In this document: positions 22,788 through 29,108 of the stretch, piece after piece
How positions within the stretch are numbered: position 1 is the stretch's first letter
Layout of the letters: every line of letters begins with the position of its first letter
Position numbers and translations under genes: made by a program
Origin: an uncultured Bacilli bacterium
GTDB taxonomy: Bacteria; Bacillota_I; Bacilli_A; RF39; UBA660
Length of the DNA: 29,108 bases
Assembly: GCA_947630435.1 (NCBI GenBank)
Contig: CANRHO010000003.1
Span: 1 to 29,108 of the forward strand
Reading direction: 5' to 3'
Notes under the pieces: model-generated
What the model saw: only the letters and a program-made list of their open reading frames with translations
What the model was told of the DNA's origin: nothing
Database searches by the model: none

Positions 22788-25766
22788 ATGAATCAGAATA
22801 ATGTTCTTGCACAGAAGATATTAAATAATGACAGTATATATGATAACTTAGATATATTGCTAAAAAATAAGGATAACGAAGAATTGTTTGATATATTATT
22901 ATCTAATGAGGATTTTATTTCAGATTTAAGGATATTAAAAGAAAATCTTTCCAAATTTGGTAATGAAATTCAAAAAAAAATTCTTTTAGCAAATGCAGAT
23001 TTGAACGAAAGTTTAATTTTTTTTAAAGATGCAAGTGAAAATATAAGAAATGATGAGAAATTTATAGAATCACTTGTTAATACTTACCTAAAGCGAGCTT
23101 ATTATGTTCCTGATGGTATGGTTGCTCAAATAAATTATGCGGCATTTGAGAAAGATATTGATTCCTTTATTTATGAAAACCTTGGAAAAAAGTTAATAAA
23201 TAATAAAGAATTTCTTTTAAGAAGTAAAGAAATTTCACCTATCACTTATATAAAAAACGCCAAGCTCTTGCAATTGACTAAAGAAGAATTAAAAACTTTC
23301 TTTGAATCTCATTCATATTTAATTAAATATGTTCCTGATTATTTATTAGAAGATTCAGACTTTCTATATGAAATAATTGGAAGACTTGGACATAGTAATT
23401 TTTATAACTTAGGGGATTTAGGATTCAAAAAATTATCGAAAGAAAAAATAAAAAATATTATAATTAATTATTTTGGATGGGAAGAATATTCATCTTTATT
23501 ACTAAATAGGCTAAAATTTGAACATAATCGTATATTTAATCTAAGTTATAAGGACTTGGTAGAACTAATTTTATTAAATCCAGAATCATCCGATATATAT
23601 GAATCTAATATTTTTGACTTGGATTTTTCGGAATTTTTAACATTTGTATTAAACATTAAAAAAGAACAACTTTTAAAAGTTGTTAAAAGAATTTGTACTA
23701 TTACTTTAGAAAAAATTAACACACCAGAATTACTTAGCAAAGAATTATATAAATTATCAAAAGTGCTTGAAATGGACTTAAAATATGATTATATACATAA
23801 CAAAGTTAAAGAAAATTGGGTAAATATAAGCTCTTGGATTAATGGAATTGATGATTATTATGAAAAATATGATGATACAATACATGTACAAGAAAATAAT
23901 AATGTATTTTTTAATATTTATAATTTATTAGTGGGAATTAAATCTAATAAATTACCAGAGTTTTTTACTATTTTTGATAATACTGATTTTAGAAGTTCTA
24001 GATATGGAAAATATTTAAAAAATATAAATATTAATGATTTTGATATTGCATTTATTAAATTGATTTGTAACACAAAAATAATTGCTAGTAATATGGATAT
24101 GTTAAAACTATTTAATGAATTATTTATTAAGGTTAATGATATTAGTATAAATCCCCAAGAAACTGTACAATTTATAACGTTAGTTTGCGAAGATCAAAAT
24201 ATAATTAATTTAATTAAAAATAGTGATTTGGTGAATATGGAACCAAAAATTCTATCAAATTTATATACTTATATAATGTCCGGTGTTAATTGTATTTATA
24301 AAATAAATTCGTTAGAGGAACTTAATAATGTTAGTGTTATTATAAAAAATTCAGTTGATATTCTTAAAAATAAAAAACAAGTTGTTTTATTTGAAAGACA
24401 TGTGCATAACGTATATAACTTTTCAACAAGGTCAAAAAAAGATGATTTAGTATTTGATGATATTAGTGCTAAAAAAAATATAATATTATTAAAATACTTT
24501 GAAATGAATTTAGAAAAAGCAAGGCTTATTTTTAATTCTTATCTTTCTTCATCAGAACAAATTTATAAAGATATACCAGAATTGCAAATTTTAAAAGAAG
24601 AATTATATAAAATTATTAATGGTGATAATTTAGAAGAATTAAACGATATTGAAACTGATTTAGAAAAAAATAATTTTAACTTTGCATTCAAAGAAATGAA
24701 CTATTTGATAATGAAAATTAAAAGGAAATATGGAACTCTGATAAATGAGTCATTATTTAATGCGGAGCAGGATGGAGTAATAGATATAACAGATAGTAAT
24801 TTTAATTTATTGGTTCATGTTTTAGGTGCCTATGGTCAAATACCTTCTGGTGAAATTTATGATGCATGGAATACCAAAGAAAAAATTAATAAAGTATCGA
24901 TATGTACAAGCTTTATTTCAAATAGTAATATGGGCATAGCTCGTGCTGATGAAAATTCTGTTATACTAGGATTTAATAACTTACCAGAAGATTTTCTTGA
25001 ATTAATGTCAAATACTGATTTATATTCACAAGGATTTAGAGCTTATCGTAATAGTAATTTTATGGGCCCTAAGGCATTAGAAAATAATACAAGACATTCT
25101 CATAACGAACTTACAATAAGAAGAACAATAGGAAAATATTCTAATGAAAAAATCCAACCATCATATATTATTTGCTTTGATAATATTAATGATAAAAGTA
25201 AAGAAGCTGCAGAACAATTTAAAATTCCGATATTATTTATAGACAGACAAAAAGTAGCTCAAAATAATTATAATCAATTAATAAATGATGTAAGAGAATT
25301 TTGTGAAACACTAAACCCTGAGTTGATTTCAAAAATAATTGTTGGGCAAGAAAATAACAGATCTGGCTTGCGATTATCAAGACCTGATCTTGCCGAGAAA
25401 TATTTTTCAACGGAAATAAGACAAAATAATATAAATGCAATATATAATGCTATTATTAATAACCAAGATAATCCGAATATAGTTAATTGTATGAATGAAT
25501 TTGTGACAGTTTTTGATGAGGAATCGAAAAAATATATTGTAAAAAATGAAACAAAAAATAGAAAAAACTCTTACGATATTGACTTTGAAAATATGGTTAA
25601 ATCAATAAAAGAAAATAAAATGTATAATGAATCAATAAGTTCTGAGAAAACATTGTCACAACAGGAAGTATATGAGAGGTTTTTGTTGCTTAGAAAAGAA
25701 TTAAGTGATAAAGAAAAAATAGAATTAGAACAAATAAAAAAATCAGAAACAAAGAAAGTAGGATAA
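22788..25766 (+). CDS. Large cytoplasmic protein of unknown function with a conserved-looking C-terminal domain
   Basis: A 992-aa protein, the largest in the window, without signal peptide or membrane helix. Residues 1-650 are mostly helical and Leu/Asn/Ile-rich, like irregular alpha-solenoid repeats. A distinct mixed alpha/beta domain spans about 672-825: LLVHVLGAYG (His677), VSICTSFIS, SVILGFNNLPEDFLELM, HSHNELTIRR (Glu774), PSYIICFDNIND and FKIPILFIDRQKV. The His, then Ser/Thr-rich strand, then Glu order recalls ADP-ribosyltransferase folds, but this is a guess. The C-terminus is charged and coiled. GGTGGTGA lies before ATG. A 91-aa gene follows after 5 bases. Composition looks more AT-rich, with fewer ACG/AAC codons, than the flanking core genes, which may mean acquisition. 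Confidence 0.7.
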   Translation: MNQNNVLAQKILNNDSIYDNLDILLKNKDNEELFDILLSNEDFISDLRILKENLSKFGNEIQKKILLANADLNESLIFFKDASENIRNDEKFIESLVNTYLKRAYYVPDGMVAQINYAAFEKDIDSFIYENLGKKLINNKEFLLRSKEISPITYIKNAKLLQLTKEELKTFFESHSYLIKYVPDYLLEDSDFLYEIIGRLGHSNFYNLGDLGFKKLSKEKIKNIIINYFGWEEYSSLLLNRLKFEHNRIFNLSYKDLVELILLNPESSDIYESNIFDLDFSEFLTFVLNIKKEQLLKVVKRICTITLEKINTPELLSKELYKLSKVLEMDLKYDYIHNKVKENWVNISSWINGIDDYYEKYDDTIHVQENNNVFFNIYNLLVGIKSNKLPEFFTIFDNTDFRSSRYGKYLKNININDFDIAFIKLICNTKIIASNMDMLKLFNELFIKVNDISINPQETVQFITLVCEDQNIINLIKNSDLVNMEPKILSNLYTYIMSGVNCIYKINSLEELNNVSVIIKNSVDILKNKKQVVLFERHVHNVYNFSTRSKKDDLVFDDISAKKNIILLKYFEMNLEKARLIFNSYLSSSEQIYKDIPELQILKEELYKIINGDNLEELNDIETDLEKNNFNFAFKEMNYLIMKIKRKYGTLINESLFNAEQDGVIDITDSNFNLLVHVLGAYGQIPSGEIYDAWNTKEKINKVSICTSFISNSNMGIARADENSVILGFNNLPEDFLELMSNTDLYSQGFRAYRNSNFMGPKALENNTRHSHNELTIRRTIGKYSNEKIQPSYIICFDNINDKSKEAAEQFKIPILFIDRQKVAQNNYNQLINDVREFCETLNPELISKIIVGQENNRSGLRLSRPDLAEKYFSTEIRQNNINAIYNAIINNQDNPNIVNCMNEFVTVFDEESKKYIVKNETKNRKNSYDIDFENMVKSIKENKMYNESISSEKTLSQQEVYERFLLLRKELSDKEKIELEQIKKSETKKVG

Positions 25767-25771
25767 AAGAT

Positions 25772-26047
25772 ATGACTGAACAAGAGCTAGTTATTGCTTT
25801 TTCAAAATTAGATGTTAAACTTCAAAGAGAACAAATAAATTATGAATTACAGCAGTTAATTCAATTATTAAATTTAATTCATGATAAGTATGGAATTGAT
25901 AGAATGCCTAGTGCTCTAGATTCTATTAATACTAAATTAGTAGATCAGCAAAACGAAAATTCTTATTATGCGTATATATATGAAAGCTTAATATATATAA
26001 GAAAAGATATTATTACTTTAACTGAAAAATTAAATAGTGTAGAATAA
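25772..26047 (+). CDS. Small helical partner of the 992-aa protein
   Basis: A 91-aa protein, entirely helical by appearance, with heptad-like stretches (QLQREQINYELQQLIQLLNLI style spacing, and SLIYIRKDIITLTEKLNSV at the end). No cysteine and no membrane segment. It starts 5 bases after the stop of the 992-aa gene and ends at its own terminator, so both form one unit. Size and position suit an accessory, chaperone or antidote-like subunit, but nothing in the sequence proves this. Confidence 0.65.
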   Translation: MTEQELVIAFSKLDVKLQREQINYELQQLIQLLNLIHDKYGIDRMPSALDSINTKLVDQQNENSYYAYIYESLIYIRKDIITLTEKLNSVE

Positions 26048-26071
26048 AAGGTTCTTATAGTAGAACTTTTT
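26046..26071 (+). terminator. Terminator of the 992-aa/91-aa unit
   Basis: A 10-bp stem AAAAGGTTCT (26046-26055) with AGAACTTTTT (26062-26071), one G-U pair and a 6-nt loop. It starts within the stop codon of the 91-aa gene. Confidence 0.7.
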
Positions 26072-26076
26072 ATTAA

Positions 26077-26105
26077 TTTACACTAAGGAATATACATGTT
26101 ATAAT
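26077..26105 (+). promoter_or_regulatory. Putative SigA promoter of mutL
   Basis: -35 TTTACA (26077-26082), 17 bases, -10 TATAAT (26100-26105). It follows directly after the preceding terminator. Confidence 0.55.
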
Positions 26106-26144
26106 TATTTATAGTATAAAAGTGATTTTTTTGGTGGTGGTAAA

Positions 26145-27917
26145 ATGAGTAAAATAAAAGTAATGGATGAGGTTTTAGCTAATAAAATATCCGCGGGAGA
26201 AGTAGTTGAAAAGTGTGTTTCTGTAGTAAAAGAATTAGTTGAAAATAGTGTAGATGCTGGTGCTTGTGAAATAAAAATAGAGGTTCAAGAAGCCGGAACT
26301 AAATTAATAAAAGTAGTAGATAATGGCTCTGGTATGGACCATGATGATGCTATTTTGGCGTTTGAAAGACATGCTACAAGTAAACTTTTAGACGAAATGG
26401 GTCTTTTTAGAATTTCATCTTTAGGATTTAGGGGAGAAGCTCTTCCTTCTATAGCAGCAGTATCAGAAGTGACTTTAAAAACATCAACCGGTGATGTTGG
26501 AACAAAAATAGAAATTAAGGGAGGAAAATTAATTAGCGATGAGGCATCTGATGCAAGACGAGGAACTGAAATAACGGTTAAAAATTTATTTTATAACACT
26601 CCAGCAAGATTAAAATATTTAAATAGTGTATATAGTGAGCTTGCTAACATATGTGAGTATGTTAACAAGATGGCACTTTCTTATCCGGATAAGAAATTCA
26701 CTTTAATAAGTGATGATAAAGTTCTATTAAATACCGATGGTACTGGTAATTTACTTAAGGTTATAAAAGAAATATATGGATCAGAAGTAGCTAGAAAGAT
26801 GAAAAAAATATCAATATTTAACGATGACTATGATGTTGATGGATTTATTTCTCTTCCAGAAGTTACCAGATCATCTAGAAATCATATGATTACCCTTGTT
26901 AATAACAGGGTTATAAGAAACACTGATCTAAACAGGGCGATTAATGATGCTTATCACACGTATAAACCTGAAACTAGATATCCTATAGTTGTTTTAAATA
27001 TAAACACTGATCCATCCTTAGTAGACGTAAATGTTCATCCATCAAAATTAGATATTAAATTTAGTAATTTTGATGATCTTAAAGAATTAATAAAAAATGG
27101 AATAAAAGATGTTTTAGATAAAGCTCTTTTGATTCCAAAAATAGAAAAAAAAGAAAAAGAAGAAAAACCTAAAGTAGAATTACAACAACTTAACCTTGAA
27201 AGACAAAACGTTATAGAAAGTGATACCATTGATTATTCTTTATTTGATGAACCGACATTAGAAGTTAACGAGGATATAGAACAATACGGTGAAAACGATA
27301 AAAAGAGTTATGATGATGAAAAAAATAAGGTTATCATGCCAGAGATGTATCCGGTAGGCTTAGCTAAAGGAACTTATATAATTTGTCATAATGAGCTTGG
27401 TATTTACATGATAGATCAACATGCTGCTAAGGAAAGAATTAACTATGAAGGCTATTTAAAAGCGTTTGGTAATCCAAAAAGTGATAGCATCAAAATGCTT
27501 TTACCGCTTACTTTAGAATTTCCGTCTAACGAATTTATAATAATAAAACAAAACATTAACATTTTAAAAGATATGCATTTTGATATTGAAGAAAGTGGTA
27601 TAAACTCGTTTGTTATAAAAGAACATCCAACTTGGATTAAAGAAGGATATGAAGAAGAATCAATAAAGAAAATATTAGAAGTACTAATTAGTGAAGAAAA
27701 GAATTTTACAATTGAAAAGTTTAGGGAAAAAGCTGCTATTATGCTTAGTTGTAAAATGGCTATTAAAGCAAATACGAATATTAGTATGTCTGAAATGGAA
27801 GCGTTAATTGATGATTTAAGAAGATGTGATAATCCGTATACATGTCCTCATGGAAGACCAACCACAATATTTTATAGTAATTATGAACTTGAAAAAATGT
27901 TTAAAAGAGCTATGTAA
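26145..27917 (+). CDS. mutL: DNA mismatch repair protein MutL (endonuclease type)
   Basis: Links mismatch recognition by MutS to strand removal. The 590 residues have the GHKL ATPase domain (ELVENSVDAGA, VVDNGSGMD, FERHATSKL, GFRGEALPSIAAVS, GTEITVKNLFYNTPARLKYL, DVNVHPSKLDIKF), an acidic linker (about 335-400), and a C-terminal dimer and nuclease domain. The metal-binding endonuclease motif DQHA-x2-E-x4-E is intact (DQHAAKERINYE), as are the SCKMAIKAN and CPHGRPT motifs, so this MutL should nick DNA itself, as expected without MutH. GGTGGTGG lies before ATG. mutS, the usual upstream neighbour, is replaced by the 992-aa/91-aa unit. Confidence 0.96.
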   Translation: MSKIKVMDEVLANKISAGEVVEKCVSVVKELVENSVDAGACEIKIEVQEAGTKLIKVVDNGSGMDHDDAILAFERHATSKLLDEMGLFRISSLGFRGEALPSIAAVSEVTLKTSTGDVGTKIEIKGGKLISDEASDARRGTEITVKNLFYNTPARLKYLNSVYSELANICEYVNKMALSYPDKKFTLISDDKVLLNTDGTGNLLKVIKEIYGSEVARKMKKISIFNDDYDVDGFISLPEVTRSSRNHMITLVNNRVIRNTDLNRAINDAYHTYKPETRYPIVVLNINTDPSLVDVNVHPSKLDIKFSNFDDLKELIKNGIKDVLDKALLIPKIEKKEKEEKPKVELQQLNLERQNVIESDTIDYSLFDEPTLEVNEDIEQYGENDKKSYDDEKNKVIMPEMYPVGLAKGTYIICHNELGIYMIDQHAAKERINYEGYLKAFGNPKSDSIKMLLPLTLEFPSNEFIIIKQNINILKDMHFDIEESGINSFVIKEHPTWIKEGYEEESIKKILEVLISEEKNFTIEKFREKAAIMLSCKMAIKANTNISMSEMEALIDDLRRCDNPYTCPHGRPTTIFYSNYELEKMFKRAM

Positions 27918-27918
27918 C

Positions 27919-27947
27919 TTGACATTCATTTGGTTTTAATTTAGTAT
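27919..27947 (+). promoter_or_regulatory. Putative SigA promoter of the kinase-like gene and miaA
   Basis: A perfect -35 TTGACA (27919-27924), 17 bases, and -10 TAGTAT (27942-27947). It starts one base after the mutL stop, so the kinase-like gene and miaA need not depend on mutL transcription. Confidence 0.6.
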
Positions 27948-27968
27948 ATCTTGCTAAAGAGGTGTTTA

Positions 27969-28637
27969 ATGATTAAAATTAATAGTTATGAACTATCAAA
28001 GATTAAAAAGAATCCTATAAATGATAATAATACTGGATTATATGGGAGTTGTTATTATTATAAAAAAGATGAAATTATAAAAATTTTTAATAATTTGGAT
28101 AGTTATATTTTAAATAATATAAAGTTAAATATAAATAGAACTTCAAGTATTATAATATACCCAAATGATTTGGTTTTTTTAAATAAGAATTTTATAGGAT
28201 ACACCATGGACAAGGCTCCAGGTACATGTTTAGATAAAATAATATATGATATAATCTGTTTAAAAAAAGATATAGCTTTTGAAGAATTTTTAACTTTTTT
28301 TTATGATAAATTCATTCCTGAATTAAAAAAACAAGATGTATTAATGGATGATATTAAACCTTGTCATATGTTTATTGATGATAATATATATTTTATTGAT
28401 ACAGATTGTTATGAACAGCCAAGTAATGAAAGTGAGGATGCGTTTAAACATAATATCTTTAAAATAAATCAAGTTTTAATGGACCAAATGATTGTTTATA
28501 GCGAATTTTATATACAAAAACCTACATTAATTGAATTGAGTAATGTAAATTTCATGAAAAAACAACTTCATGAATTAGACGTTTTAACACATGGTAATGT
28601 TAAAACTTTTAAAGAATTAGTATATTATAAAAGGTGA
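27969..28637 (+). CDS. Degenerate protein-kinase-like protein
   Basis: A 222-aa protein with a compact kinase-like pattern: a Gly-rich turn and strand (TGLYGSCYYYKKDEIIKIF, with Lys38 as the candidate ATP lysine), a hinge region (GYTMDKAPGTCLDKI), a catalytic-loop equivalent DDIKPCHMFI (Asp128, Lys130; His133 where kinases have the metal-binding Asn) and IYFIDTD (Asp144) in place of DFG. It lacks the C-lobe extent of a full kinase and may be an atypical kinase, an aminoglycoside-phosphotransferase relative or a pseudokinase. Codons are very AT-rich, nearly all Asn as AAT. Start chosen at ATG with AGAGGTG upstream. It lies between mutL and miaA, normally neighbours, and miaA starts 4 bases after its stop. 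Confidence 0.6.
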   Translation: MIKINSYELSKIKKNPINDNNTGLYGSCYYYKKDEIIKIFNNLDSYILNNIKLNINRTSSIIIYPNDLVFLNKNFIGYTMDKAPGTCLDKIIYDIICLKKDIAFEEFLTFFYDKFIPELKKQDVLMDDIKPCHMFIDDNIYFIDTDCYEQPSNESEDAFKHNIFKINQVLMDQMIVYSEFYIQKPTLIELSNVNFMKKQLHELDVLTHGNVKTFKELVYYKR

Positions 28638-28641
28638 TGAA

Positions 28642-29108
28642 ATGATTTTAGCAATAGTAGGCCCTACTGGCGTAGGCAAAACTAAAATGTCTATAGAACT
28701 AGCAAAAAAATATAACGCAGAAATAATATCTTGTGATAGTATGCAAATATATAAAAAAATGGATATAGGTACTGCTAAAGTAACAGAAGAAGAAAAAGAA
28801 GGTGTTACTCATCATTTAATAGATATAAAGGATGTAAATGATGATTATTCAGTCTATGATTATCAAAAAGATGCAAGAAAAGTAATAGATAGATTATTAA
28901 AAGAAAATAAAAACGTAGTTATTGTTGGTGGAACTGGATTGTATCTAAAAGCGTTATTATATAATTATGAATTTGAAAAAAGTAATGAAAGAAAAGATTA
29001 TTCATCATATACTAATGAAAAGCTATATGACATGGTATTAAAAATAGATAAAAATACTAAAATACACGTTAATAACAGACAAAGACTAGAAAGTTACTTA
29101 AATAATCA
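28642..29108 (+). CDS. miaA: tRNA dimethylallyltransferase MiaA, N-terminal part
   Basis: Adds a dimethylallyl group to A37 of tRNAs that read codons starting with U. The first 155 residues are present; the gene runs off the right edge. The P-loop is AIVGPTGVGKTKMSIEL, followed by the family motifs EIISCDSMQIYKKMDIGTAK, HHLIDI, YSVYDYQKDA and VIVGGTGLYLKALL. GGTGAT lies 5 bases before the ATG and overlaps the stop of the kinase-like gene, so translation is likely coupled. mutL-miaA order is common in Bacillota, here split by one gene. Confidence 0.95.
   Translation, partial: MILAIVGPTGVGKTKMSIELAKKYNAEIISCDSMQIYKKMDIGTAKVTEEEKEGVTHHLIDIKDVNDDYSVYDYQKDARKVIDRLLKENKNVVIVGGTGLYLKALLYNYEFEKSNERKDYSSYTNEKLYDMVLKIDKNTKIHVNNRQRLESYLNN

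Noticed and set aside
22784..22801. Five-codon frame ATG GAT GAA TCA GAA TAA overlapping the start of the 992-aa gene
   Set aside because: Its spacing from the ribosome binding site is poor, and such short frames are expected by chance.
28635..28640. Mycoplasma-type genetic code (TGA as Trp)
   Set aside because: TGA ends the kinase-like gene at a sensible place just before the miaA start, and Trp residues in conserved motifs use TGG.
1..29108. CRISPR arrays, insertion sequences, tRNA genes, prophage genes
   Set aside because: Reading both strands I saw no regularly spaced direct repeats, no transposase or integrase motifs, and no cloverleaf with a TTCGA arm; the only clear large repeat is the tandem gene pair.

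Overview
The window is an AT-rich, gene-dense piece of chromosome from a low-GC Gram-positive bacterium (Bacillota). Most genes have GGTG- or AGGAGG-type ribosome binding sites and short spacers, and many have hairpin terminators that run into the stop codon. TGA acts as a stop (28635-28637) and tryptophan is TGG, so the mycoplasma code does not apply. SigG, a YlmC/YmxH-type protein, RNase HIII, an endonuclease-type MutL, SipW-class signal peptides and many small membrane or surface proteins suggest an uncultured, probably gut-associated member of Bacilli related to Erysipelotrichales/RF39, with a sporulation programme or its remains. This placement is inference from gene content; no 16S or ribosomal gene is present.

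Layout. 1-2832: operon of a membrane-anchored WG-repeat protein, a 51-aa membrane protein and a sortase. 2840-4158: DUF192 protein (minus), a lone Flp-type pilin, and gmk. 4166-5851: a predicted ~106-nt small RNA gene followed by two tandem SipW-class, TasA/camelysin-like secreted paralogs, each with a calcium-loop motif. 5873-6960: sigG (minus), divergent from a YlmC-like gene, with a sigma-F/G-like promoter and a hairpin that hides the sigG ribosome binding site. 6997-11221: DUF5684 protein, CPBP protease, lspA, RluD-family pseudouridine synthase and a rhomboid protease. 11234-13967: a membrane glycosyltransferase split by a -1 shift at an A8 tract, and a sortase-anchored surface protein. 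14007-16401: rnhC (minus), trxA overlapping a type IV-like prepilin, and yigZ (minus). 16490-21764: murE, pyrH, uvrC and a membrane-anchored GH25 muramidase. 21815-22673: a Cys/His hydrolase-like protein convergent with a Tyr/Pro-rich coat-like protein. 22788-28637: a 992-aa protein of unknown function with a 91-aa partner, mutL, and a degenerate kinase-like protein. 28642-end: start of miaA.

Functional threads. The envelope dominates: sortase and an NPNTS-type substrate, lipoprotein signal peptidase, two membrane proteases, MurE, GH25, a glycosyltransferase, two prepilin types and TasA-like proteins. A second thread is nucleic-acid maintenance (UvrC, MutL, RNase HIII, MiaA, RluD), and a third is sporulation (SigG, YlmC, the possible coat protein). 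All five convergent gene pairs share one bidirectional hairpin that also encodes, or directly abuts, the last codons.

Strongest leads: the sigG 5' control region; the orphan small RNA at about 4201-4306; the unknown 992-aa/91-aa pair and kinase-like gene placed on either side of mutL; and the in-frame A AAA AAA slippery site in the glycosyltransferase. No tRNA, rRNA, CRISPR array, insertion sequence or replication origin was seen.
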